Below are positions 39,510-50,700 of a DNA stretch of 64,000 nucleotides, one piece after another; the first letter of the stretch is position 1; the number at the start of each line of letters is the position of its first letter. The DNA comes from Himantopus leucocephalus (Eukaryota > Chordata > Aves > Charadriiformes > Recurvirostridae). The position numbers and the translations under genes are program-made. Location of the stretch: assembly GCA_003993805.1 (NCBI GenBank), contig RSEF01000004.1:21742822-21806821 (forward strand), read 5' to 3'. The notes under the pieces are model-generated. The model was not told the origin of the DNA. It worked only from the letters and a program-made list of their open reading frames with translations, and did not search any database.

Positions 39510-39970
39510 AAGTCAAAGACCAGAAAGACCTGTTAGATCACCAAGTTCATGCTCCGCTAATGTAACGCATTTTCCCCATATCTTCTGGTACTGTGGCTAG
39601 TCTGACCCAAGAACTGTAGGGAAATGGGTCTCCCATCCCTTCCCTTAATAAAATGCAGAGCAGGGTTGTAAATTATTTGGACCTTTTTTTGATAACTGTT
39701 AAAATTTTGCTTTCGGTGTCACCTCAGCCTTTTTGTAGAGCTCTTCCCACTACTCTAAGTAATTCGTTACTTCCCTTCACACACCACACACAGACATGTG
39801 GAATTACACTCCGCTTTTCTCAAATGCTGTATGTTCAACTTTTATGTTCTTTCCTGATAAACAAGATTTTCCACCCGTTTGGCTTATTTCATCACCGTTC
39901 TCTGAATTTCCAACGGTTCATCAATATCTTGGTAAAGAAGTACTCAAGTGAGTATGACTACACTGCAGGC
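39510..39970 (-). mobile_element. Ancient CR1/L3-like LINE fragment
   Basis: In plus-strand order the text runs from 'gaccagaaagacctgttagatcaccaagttcatgctcc' to 'catcaccgttctctgaatttccaacggttcatcaatatcttggtaaagaagtactcaagtgagtatgactacactgcagg'. This is the antisense of an old CR1/L3 type 3' region known from turtles and other amniotes (agaccattagatcatctagtctgacctcc ... ttctctgaaccctctccaatttatcaacatcttt ... cagtattc). It is heavily decayed, and the 119-aa frame across it is a chance frame in the repeat. Confidence 0.6.
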
Positions 39971-40799
39971 ATATTAGTGGTTTTTATCTACTTCAGCAAC
40001 TGGAGATTATAATTTTCCGTAATAATTACTTAAAAACATTCAAGTGACCAAAAAAGAGCCTCACCTTTTGACCCCAGTACTCAGCTCAAATTCTACCTGA
40101 CAAACCTAGGCTGCAAACCTCCAGTGGATGGTCAGCATTGACTGCACTGGGCAGGCAGTCCGCTCTCATGCCGCGTGACTGGATATTCCAGCACTTCATT
40201 GCCCTTCCTTCAATCCCGCACTTTTCACGTATATCACTTTTTTCCCCTCTCAATACCTCTCAATACTCTCAAGTTTTTGCCAATCTGTGTTTTCAATACC
40301 TCATACCAACTCCTCATTCAGAGGGGAATATAGTTAATTTTAACCAAAAGATTAGCAAGCGTGGGTATTACTGCAACGTGCAGTGGGATACTGGGAGTAC
40401 ATATGTCTCTAATACACTCCTGATTTTTTTCATTGAAAAATTAGTATGTTGGAATACAAGAAAACAAAACAAATGCTCCCCAAATATGCTTGTAGTGTAC
40501 ACACCAACCACAAAATCTCTCACAGCAGTAACAGGAGCAGCCCAAAATCCAACCGAGTGAGTCAGACTGGGAAGACCGAGAGCAGCAGAGATACAGAAGT
40601 CCTCTCTTTATATAACACCCCTCCCTACCATTACACATGCCATTTTCAATGGTTAGCTGAGACACCATGTGTATTTCTTTGTTTAGAAGTGTCATAATTG
40701 TGATAATTGTGTCCCTGACTATTAACACAGGGCAGAGCATGTTCTTACTTGTTTCACAGTTCTCTCCCAATTCACAGCCCTGTTTAAGTTTATGTTACT

Positions 40800-41140
40800 T
40801 CAGAACTAATGATGATAATAACAATAAACATACCATTTTACTTTAATAAAGCCCGCTATATATTATGCAATCACAACCAGCTTCTGCTGGCAGCACTTGC
40901 TAATAACTTTAAATGCTCATGCATCAATTTAATTGTGTTAATGGCAAAGAAGAGATTTTAATGGCTTGACAGAACTTTTGTTCCCTTTGGCATTGCTTTG
41001 TTTTGAATCACTGGTATTAAAGTAATGCAAGATGTCAAAGCGCTGTGATTGTCATATAGGGAGATCCAAGTAGGAGCTAGCACAAAGAGGAAAACATTTA
41101 GATTGATGCAAACATTAAAAGAATAATTATTACAACATGG
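40800..41140. promoter_or_regulatory. Candidate conserved non-coding element
   Basis: An AT-rich unique block with 'ctaataactttaaatgctca', 'catcaatttaattgtgttaa' and 'ctttggcattgctttg', which suggest homeodomain, POU and SOX-like cores. It has no coding frame and no repeat. Confidence 0.28.
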
Positions 41141-42744
41141 CTATCAGAGAGAAGATCAATGTAAGAGTCTTTTAGTACATTACTATTAATGGATTTCTAA
41201 AGAAATGAGACCATTTTTCTAAATTCATGCTACAGTTGCACATTCTAAGAGACTTGAAAGGCACAGATCTATCCAGTCTATCCTGGAAAAAAAGATAAAA
41301 ACAACCTCTCAACCTTTCAAAGTGTGAATCAAAAATTACAAGTTTAATTGTCCATAAACACTTGCATTCAGCTAACAAGTGCAAGCAGGCCCACATGGCG
41401 CACCACGGCATCCAAGCACAGATTCATCAGGACAGACCGAAACAGAGCAGATACAATATTCATCACCTTCTTGAGCACTAGTGCTATAACAAATTGTTAT
41501 TAGAATTGCCGTTAATAAAATGCCACGTTCCTCCTGCAGCTTAGTCAAGATTGGACATCCATCCCATACTACTACTTTCCTAATCTAGTAAAAATCAAGT
41601 AGTTTAGCACCCGTTACGTGACTCTCCACCCCCTCTCCTTTTCAGCTTTCATCAGTAATCAGATTCTAAAAAGGAGGGCACAGCTTGCATTTGTGCACAC
41701 TTTGGGTGCTTTTCTTCCTTTGTGAGCAACATGGTCTAACTCAGCCAAAAGGACAGATTCCAGGAATTTGGCTTCCGTAAGACCGAGCAGTTGCATTTCA
41801 CATGATGAGCTCTTCTCTCGGCCGGCAGTGTGTTCATGAACCCCAGACCAAAGAACAGCGAATATTACATAAGCTGCAGACAGACGTCCTGATGTAATAA
41901 AACTTCAATCAAAACACAAAGATTTCACAACAGCTACATGCTACACTGAACTAATTTTCCAATTTCATTTTAATCTGGCAAAACTCTTTTGCATCAAATC
42001 GCTTGATACTCACTTTTAAATATTGCTTGCTAAAAAAAAAAAAGGGGAAAGAAGAAAAAAGGAAAGGTCAGATGGTCAAAGTATTCCACCTAATACAAGG
42101 CAGTGTTATAAGGCTCTTCGCATTTCAGTCTCACAAGACAGAGAAGAGAACTTAAATGATGTGGAACCAAAGGTTTAATGTATGGCTCGGGTGGCTCAGT
42201 GCTAAACTTTAAAGAGAGGGAAGGAGGGCAGAAATCTAAGAGTGAGGGAATAGTTGCCTTTAATGTTATGCAGATCAAATGACATCGGCTGAACGGTTAC
42301 AATATCTGATGAGCCATGTTGATCTAACCTTCCATTTATTCATTCAAGAGTTCCTTGACCACTTTTACCTCCTGGACAATTTATAACCTGCATGAGATCA
42401 GATTTTGGTTTTGCAGCACAGCAAAATCATATAAAGTCTCTTTTCCCTGTAATTTACATCCAACAGCAGGCATTTCTCAAAATTGTTAGCAACAAAATCT
42501 TCCAACAGACTTATCAGAATAGTTCTGAAAATACAAATGTAGTGTCAGAAAGCAGAAATACACAATGAATAATGTCTTTGCCAGAACTGACCGACTACAT
42601 TTTCATCTGGATAAACTGTTCGTGAACAATCCCTCTGGCTTTATTGATGCACAATTGGCATTCAACCAGTAACCTCTTCTTCCTATCTTTGTTTTATTGG
42701 AAAGATAAATGTAGCATGTTAAACGAATGTAGGAACCCACTCTC

Positions 42745-42787
42745 AGCTCTTGCATATAAGCACCTATGTGCTTATATATCAAGAGCT
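42745..42787. repeat. Near-perfect 43-nt hairpin palindrome
   Basis: The left arm agctcttgcatataagcac (19 nt) and right arm gtgcttatatatcaagagct (20 nt) surround a 4-nt loop, ctat. Eighteen of nineteen left-arm bases pair, with one bulged base. Pairing does not extend outside, so it is shorter than a normal microRNA precursor. Confidence 0.85.
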
Positions 42788-43079
42788 CAGCTTTCATTGT
42801 CATCTTTATCAAGGAACCCATTTTGACTCAGGGGAGATGAAGCTCATACTACTGTTTACTCCTTCGAACACAAATTGATTTTTCACTTGCTAGCATGAAA
42901 AGATCCTATGCATGAGCTTTGATTGATCATTTCCAGTGCGCACTACACAGTGATAAGAAGAAAACACTTAGAAAACCAGAAGCAGCAAACCCAGGACTGT
43001 CAGCAGAAGCCTCATCCTCTGAATGCCTTCAGCTCCTGCCCGGCTTCCTATTAACAGAGGGTGCTTCTTTTTTTGATTA

Positions 43080-43200
43080 ATACAAACAGGAAATAGATCG
43101 GGCAGTACTAAGAATAGCAGGGTTTCCAGATACAAGATGTTGGACTAGATGACCTCTGAACATCCTCCCAACCTATGTGAACCTATGATTCAATTTCTGC
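43080..43200 (+). mobile_element. CR1 LINE 3' tail
   Basis: The stretch 'gttggactagatgacctctg' at about 43,139, followed by 'cctcccaacctatgtgaacctatgattc', is the typical CR1 3' end (ggactagatgacct ... ccaacct ... tatgattc). Only the last ~100 bp of the element is present, as usual for severely 5'-truncated copies. Confidence 0.85.
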
Positions 43201-45177
43201 AATATGCTCACTACAAATCTAAGAAGATGCAATACTTCACCTGCACTTAAACGGAGCATACACCCACGCCTTTCCAGCACCAGCTTTGCTTTGATTGCCA
43301 TCAGTATTTCCTTGCATGCTCAGGCTTCACTTCCCCTCTTCAGTCATTCCCTCCGTCTCTTCTGGACTTGCCCCTTTTCAGACAGCCGTCTGCCCCTCAG
43401 CTGCCATCTTACTACACGTTTCTCCTCCTGAGGAAGACTGCTTCACATTTACTTGAGGTAAACTTCACACCGCTGCTCAGAGCCCACTGTTTAAACCTCC
43501 TTGGGTTGTTTCACAGTTCGTGCTTTTGCTCGTTTCCTATCTTGCTAATATTTTGTCCCAAAAGGGTCATCCATGTTAAAGACACCTGAAATAGATGTCA
43601 AACTAATCTCACTAGCTGGGAGGATCTTGGCTCTTCCTTACTAACTTTAGTGCAAATGGGCAAGAATGGGAGCAGCAAAAGAGCAAGGAATTAATACTGC
43701 AACCTAAGTGGTATTTTTTTTTCTGGTGTATTTGATATTCATGAGGTTATCACCAACATATATTAGGACTGTACATTTGGGCTCTGGAGGAAAATGAATG
43801 AAGTCGAACACGGTGGTATTCCAAAAAACCCAAATAAAATTGCTCCCTTGGTATTCAAATACATATATGTGTTTTTTCACAGGGTTATTAATTCTCAAGG
43901 GAGCTATTTGTGGGTCCCAAATAATGTATATCCACTGTTTTCTTCTAGTACCTCCACCATCCTGGAACCAAAATACCATGAGAAGACTACGTTTCCCATT
44001 ATTTCAACCCAAAAAAAATCTCCCGGGGCTTATGAAAAGGCCTGTGAAAATACACACTTTATAAATATACAAAAAATTGAAAGAGAAAGAAAAACTGTTG
44101 CCTAAAACAAAATACAGAGAGCTGCTCCTCTGTTCCCCCTGTACAAATACTGCAGAAGCAGTAGGTATTTACTGGAGAACCTGAAAACAGGAAAAAGTTT
44201 TAAGGAGCGGACCGAGTAAATTCATTTGTTAAGCTGAGACAGCCTGGCCTGCAGTCAGTGCTGCTCTTCCAGTGGTGGATGGAGAAGTTTATGCCTCTTC
44301 CCTCAAGTAAAGCACATTAGCTAGAAAAAACAACTTGCTAGTGTGGTCCAAACCGTGACTGAATCAGACTCCCGCTGACTTCAGTGAACTTCCCAAAAGG
44401 TCTCTAGTTCAGAAGCCAAAACTGCCCACAATGGGTACCTATAGTTTCATTCAAAAGCCAATGACTCACATATGCTCCTCTCCAGTCACTGAAGACCTAG
44501 ACAAAACAGTGCAGTTACACCGGGTTGGGTGGTTTTCCACAAATCGGAAAGAATTATAGTTTGATTTCCCTACAATGAATTGAGCTAACAACGACCTCCC
44601 AGTCAGAGCAACCCCAACTGCAAGGACAACGTTTTTTCACTGACATTTAGTTCTGCTACAGCAACTTTTAAACCAGACTGACCTGAATGTGACAATTATA
44701 CTTTTCTTGTTCTTCCCAGCGCATGCTGTATTTAGCCCATTTTTTCTTTTTTATTTCTTTGATGTTTTCTTTTAACAATACCATTTCAATGTTGATCAGC
44801 ATGAAATAGTCTCCATGAAAGCACAATATGCTGATGTTCAATTTAAACTCAATGGTTCTCCATTATTTTCACGCAGCAAATTGCCAAACTCTATTAGAGA
44901 GAGAAGCCTGATAAAGCGATCTCTCACTTCAAGGTCTCCTGGGAGTTTTTTAATGTAGGTAAGGCTGCACATTTTACTTATGGAATATTCTGAATGCAGT
45001 ATTTTAGAAGCTTGCCATGATGGTAATACCAGAGTAACTGGTAACATCAGTATTCAGCCAGGCCCCAACAAAAGTGACATTTACAGTACTTAATTTGTGA
45101 CCAAAACACTGGCTTGCATAAAGGCTGTTACAACCCTTTACTACTGACAAAGAGCAAGGAAATTCGGAACTTCACAT

Positions 45178-45232
45178 TTTCTTTTTTTCTTTCTTCCTTT
45201 CTTCCTTCCTTTCTCTCTCTCTGTCCCTGCTC
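45178..45232. repeat. Pyrimidine tract, (TTCC)/(TC)-rich
   Basis: About 55 nt of almost pure C/T with ttcc and tctc units, G appearing only near the end. Confidence 0.9.
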
Positions 45233-46892
45233 CTCCAATGACTGCAAGTACTTATTTACTTATATAAAATAAGTACATTTTCTTATGTGCCTTGGTATTT
45301 TCACCTTATTCTGAAAGAGGTTACCTTATACATTTCCATTAAATTGATGATAAAAGGCGCCCTGACCTAAAATGCCACTGTGCACTTGTCTACTTGAAAC
45401 ATCAAAGCCTGACTAACAGACTATGCAACCCTCTGGTGCGGTGAGATATACGGTGTGGCAGAAATAAAGATCAAATGTCTGTTTCTTGTCTTACTTTTAC
45501 CAGTGTGAATGAAATCTAACTCCTCTGAAGACAATGAAGCAGTGTAAGTACAAAAGGAGTGAGAAGGGAGTTTGGCTTCCAAGTCTACTCGCCCTCAGTT
45601 AGGGGGATGTAAATTAGACGCCATATTTATTCTCAGTGTAAGTCTTTGAGTAGAACATCTTGGAAATTATTCAATACCCCTGTACTCTCCAGACATAGCT
45701 GTCTAAATTTAATACAATTTGGAATCGGATCTCCTTTAAATCTATTTCACATTAGTGGAATTCGGTGTCTGTTCCCAGTACGCGCCAGCACGAGAGCGAG
45801 CAGCATCAGGCAAGAGTTGTGTAACGTCCTGCTAAAATAGTGGCAACGTCGCCAGGTCAGACCGTGGCCTTGGTGACACGACTAAAACTCCGCTGATGTC
45901 AGCGAAGTTGCATCAGTGTAACCTGAAGCATTATTTGACCTCATGAATTCAGACTGTAACATTTCTTTTGAGATTTTAAAGAAAAACCTTTTTAAGCATC
46001 TGTTTACATCTGACAGTGCCTCTACTGAAGCTACGAGAATGCAGTGGGTGACTGCACCCGTTATCTGTTCCACTTCTTTTTTTAAAGCAGGTATGAACAT
46101 CCTCACTGAAAAACGTACTCCTGGGTTTAATTTGTACAGTAGTTTGCACAGCTGCAAGGCCAATGCTGAGTCCCAAATTAATTGCTCAAAGCTTGTTTGC
46201 AAATTACTTGTTTTCATGCGTCCCTCCACCACAGTCACTACTTGCAGATCGTGTCCTCAGACTGTCTTCGAAACAGAGGGCCAGAATTCAAAGGGCAAGG
46301 TCATGCTCTTGCCCAGGGGGAAGCAAAACAAATGTATTTTGAAATATCTAAGGGTTTAAATACCAACAGTACCTGTTAGCATAACTAGTCCACACAAATA
46401 CTTTTTTTTACATAAGCATCTACCAAGTAAATGAAATTCCTATATGAAATAAAAAATATTTTTCTCTTATTAATAACAACAAAATAGCACGATTTATGGT
46501 TATGTCTTTATTGGGCTTGGATCCAAATTCAGACTATATTAAGAGCCAGATCTTATGCTCATTAAATAGTAAAACACATGATTACCCCAACTGCCAATGA
46601 ATGTCACGGTTATCGTACAAAAGGGGAGCTAAAAGAACACTTTTTTTGGGCAGTACAGAACCTAGAACAAAGAAAATCTTGATTTGGAACGGGATCTTTA
46701 TGGCCTCCCTTTTAGTTACATTTCTAATTAAAATGCTTTGATCTATTAACGCCAAGGGACCCTGCTAAATGTATTCAATGCAGAAGTCGCATGCTTTTCC
46801 TGAGCTCCCAAAATCTCTTAGATCTGTGTGCACTTATGCTGCGTGCAGTTAAACCGCTCACTAAAATGAAAAGATATCTAAGAATAACTCAC

Positions 46893-46967
46893 TTCCATTA
46901 GATTTATAAATCACATTAATTAATTCTACATCTCCAGTGGTGTAGAGACCAAACTCTAATGCGAGAT
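46893..46967 (-). other. Exon-like segment on the AFF2 strand; possible poison or cassette exon
   Basis: On the minus strand an unusually strong pyrimidine tract (about 18 of 20 bases C or T) ends in taattag. It is followed by 75 nt and a GTGAGT donor. One frame is open throughout (LALEFGLYTTGDVELINV and on), needing one base from the previous exon. The next known AFF2 exon downstream enters at phase 0; in that phase this segment reads ATC TCG CAT TAG and stops, so inclusion would trigger nonsense-mediated decay. I do not recognise the peptide. It may be a chance decoy exon. Confidence 0.3.
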
Positions 46968-46969
46968 CT

Positions 46970-47480
46970 AATTAAAGAAAAGGGAAAAAAAAATTGGAAT
47001 AGAAACACAGAAGTAACTGTTTAGCCTCAAATTAATGAGGCGCTATGCTAAGCAAGAATGTCCATAAATCCCTAATGAGGATTTTAAACACATTAAAACT
47101 TCCTAATACAAAGTGTTTGCCTTCCTTTTATCCAATAACAAATAAGCCAATAATTTTCTGCCTCTAAATGACACTATTAACTGTCATGGCATGTTTTATT
47201 TGACAAACCCTCCATTCAAATACAGTAAAACCAATTAATTTGCCTGCTGTGAAATGTGTTTCTTGATAGCTTTTATGTGATTTTTCTTCTCAAAGAAATG
47301 TAAATAGGAGGTCAATGTAGGTGCCTGATTTCGCTTAAAAATATGCCGCAATAACTATAGATTTTCTAGTCAGTTTGCATTTCAAATGAATTGAAAGATA
47401 ACCTCCATTTTCAGGTCATCAATCACATAATGGTCTCCTGATAAGTAAACAGTTACAGAGTAATAGTTTTATTACTAGGG
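46970..47480. promoter_or_regulatory. Candidate conserved non-coding element
   Basis: Repeat-free AT-rich sequence dense in homeodomain-type TAAT/ATTA cores (ttaatgag, ccaattaatttg, tattaact, acattaaaac), with octamer-like and HMG-like AT motifs and no coding frame. It adjoins the exon-like segment at 46.9 kb. The call rests on composition only; I cannot align it to other species. Confidence 0.3.
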
Positions 47481-47569
47481 AAATGGTCCCATATTTGAGC
47501 CGTGATAGTTGCAAAATTACCACTTTGTTCTGTTATAAATAACGGTTCGCAGTCAGGGTGCTTGGCCTC

Positions 47570-47700
47570 TCTGCCTTCCCCGGCAGCCGGGCGAGGGCCG
47601 CGCCACCCCACCAGCCCCACGAGCACCGTGCGGCACCGCGCGCCGGAGCCCCCGCAGCCCCGCTCCTCCGGCTACGCACCACGGCTAACCTCCACGTCCT
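47570..47700. promoter_or_regulatory. Short CpG-dense patch
   Basis: About 18 CpG in 120 bp with very high GC (cagccgggcgagggccgcgc, gtgcggcaccgcgcgccgga), within otherwise CpG-poor intron DNA. It is below the usual CpG-island length. It could be an intragenic promoter or enhancer. No splice-supported first exon is visible on the gene strand. Confidence 0.3.
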
Positions 47701-50700
47701 TCAAGTGTGAGGATGGTGATGCGTTACCAGTTTGGGTTTTTTTGGTCAGAAAAATCTACAGAATAAATAAAAGGTCATTCCGTGGTTTCAGTGGTCCCTT
47801 GGGCCCCACTTAGTAGATCTCAGCAGAGAAAAGCAAGACCGTGTTAGGACTGCCCCACAGCTAGGGCGCATCTGAATCTCCGATGCTCTTCTATGGTTTT
47901 ATCACTGGGAGGATCAGCCTACTAAAAAGTACACATCTTACACTTCAGAAACACACTTTTCTCAGTCTGTGCCCACTATGTGAACTGAATCGCACTGTAA
48001 ATTGAAGGCAAAATAGAGGATAATGCATGGCATGCCATGCTTTATGGGGCCTAACTGAATGCCAATTAATCTTTACAACATATGTACAGTTCCATCAACT
48101 CTTGCATTGCATCATGATCACATGGAGACTGTGGTTTCTTTGCCTTAAGACAGAAACACAACTTGGAAAAAACCCATGACACACCACATACACACACACA
48201 GAGAAGGAACAGGGAATTAAATAAAACAAATATGTCTACCAGCACTGCAAAGGACATAACTGCTCACTTATTTAATCATCTGCAATAGATTACCAACCAG
48301 AACTGGATAATTTGCGTAGCATACCATGACAGCTGATTTCCAATTTGCACTATCTTGTACTTGCGTTTCTTCTTGAAATAAGCTGAGAAAATCTGCAACC
48401 TCACTGGGAAGAGCAGTGCCAAGGCTGCCTGACCCCTGCGGAGGGCCCGTGGGAAGGGAGGCTGGGACAAACCAAAGGCAGTGAAAGTGCTCTGCACCTC
48501 TGTAAGCCACCGTCCCCATCACTCCGACACACGGCCCCAAACCCTTATTCCTTCCTTTTTCCCCCAACAGAAATTCCTGTTACTATTGCTAGAAATTTTT
48601 GCCGTAGTGACCTTTCCGCAGGGATGTCTGGAGAAGCAATTTATATTTATATATTATTATCATATAAAATTATATAAGTATGTATCCAAATAAGAGAAAA
48701 ATGCATTATGCAAATATCCATATTTTGCTCCTTAACTACAATCCTGTTTAATAAGCTTAGGAATTGAATTGCAGCATTTTCAAAAAGTAAATTGAAGAGA
48801 CCCTTCGTCTTGCCCAAACAGTGAGAAAAACATGTTCTTTCTATACACTCTCGCCTAATAAAAATTCCCAAATTAAACTTTAAAAAATATTTAAGTGAGA
48901 ACTATGCTTGACACAGTCAAGTATCAGGAAATCAGTTTAATGATGGATACAAGCTTTTGAGCTTAAGATACTGCATATAGTAACCTGTATTTTGCTTACT
49001 TGGAAATCCAGTCTTCCTGAAGTCTGAACTAAGCTCCACCTCTCCAGAATGCAGCTGTGTCTAATTTTGCTGATAAAATATAAATAAAAAATTATTTATA
49101 TTTTTGCAAAGGATCTGATATGCTATCCCACATCAACAACTTTTACATCTATTTCTTAATCGAGACATTGAATTGGGCTAAGACCACCTGACATTATTTC
49201 ACTTCTGACCTTTTCAACTGTCAAAGCAGACAGATTTTTATCCTACAAGATTCGAGCCAAAGCCTCAAAGGTGCAGTGCCAGAGCATTAATCCATTTCAC
49301 TAGACAGTCATTGAAATTATAATTGAAAGTTCAACTTACTTTAGCATTTTATGCTGAAATACTTCTGGCAGCCCAGGGCAGAAAGTTGAAATCTGGTTTC
49401 CAATGGAGACCATTTCCAATGGTGTCTAAATGTTGGCAGTGAAATTCCTTATTGTCAAAGAGATCAGCAGATGCCGGCTTCCATTAATTTACTTTCTGTG
49501 ACTGCTGCTCACTTCAGGAAGCCTTTCTTTACCTAAGGATGCTGACCTGCTGCCGGATCCCATCAGAAACAGGCTAGGAAAGACACTGATTTATTAGGAG
49601 ACTGGGGACACTTCAGGGAAATCCCCTACAGCAGCCAGGGCAGATCCCATCCCTCCATTGATTCTGACTGATGCCATAAGCAGAAAAACAAATCTGCACA
49701 GCAGACATAGCACAGATCCGTAAAAGCTCCACACTCAAGCTACATAAACTGACCCGTGCATCTTACATGATCAAGAGTAACTCCAGAATCTGAAGGATCG
49801 GTAGACAGCTTTGTCTCTTCACCAACAGGTTGTCATAAAGGAAGAAAGGACTTTTGAATCTGAAAATAACATCACCATTTTAAGTAGTCAGTGGGCTGTA
49901 AATCCTTTGTTCTTGTATTCTGGAGCTGCCCAGAGGTCTTTGGCCAGGAAGTTCCCTATAAATAACAGTATATTATTCTTAGACTAATCTCAAAAGCTAT
50001 CTAAACAAGCATTTAAGTTAACTTGGAAGACATGTTTCATTAAAACCTAAATGTCTTTTTTCTTCGTTTTTACAGTTGGGGCTGACTAGTAATTCTTGGC
50101 ATCTTATGCAAAGGCTCAAAGTTTCATTTTTGGGAGTGGGAAGGGGGAACAGGGAACATAAGATCTAATACCCATTTTGCAATGATAGGCCATTCTATCA
50201 ATGTTTTCAAGACTACTGGATTTGCTCTATAAATTATACTGTCTGCATCTGTACAAGGTCCCTTAAATCCTTAGTGCCAGGATATTAGCCCCTTAATTCA
50301 AAGCACTGAGAAATAATGCTGCAGCAATGCATGAGCAATGGGAAGAAAAGAGCCCTGAAGACCACATTAACTGGGTGTGTGTTGGGTCTCCTTGAGGCGC
50401 AGCGATCTTAAGGCTCAGCTCTCAAAGTCAGACCGTTAAGGCAAGGAGAAAACAGACCCGCTCCTCGGCAATGCAAATCTCACAGAAGGGCATCTGAGAC
50501 AAATACCAGAATTGCACGATACCTTAGGGACATCAACAGTGACATTAGCAAACCTTCTGTACCCTTGGAGAGGGTGTCTTGGCACTTACTGCTTCAGCTC
50601 CTTTAATTACTTTGCTGTTACCAGCCCTATCCGAGATGTCTGTCTCCTGCTCTGCATGTATGTATGTGCGTGTAACTGAGTGCGTATGTATTCCTCCTTC

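Noticed and set aside
40030..40120. Possible minus-strand exon with AAAAG|GTGAGG donor
   Set aside because: All three frames meet a stop within about eight codons and the acceptor lacks a pyrimidine tract.
40138..40560. 140-aa plus-strand open frame
   Set aside because: It abuts the old CR1/L3-like element, lacks a recognised domain, and an overlapping minus-strand frame is also open.
42745..42787. microRNA precursor
   Set aside because: The stem stops at about 20 bp with a 4-nt loop and no lower stem, which is too short for normal Drosha/Dicer processing.
45943..46359. 138-aa plus-strand frame with a 118-aa frame on the other strand
   Set aside because: Open on both strands, no conserved motif, unsupported by splice sites.
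49330..49400. Possible minus-strand exon before a GTAAGT-like donor at 49,336
   Set aside because: The only nearby acceptor leaves an exon of about 14 nt, and no AFF2-like peptide is present.
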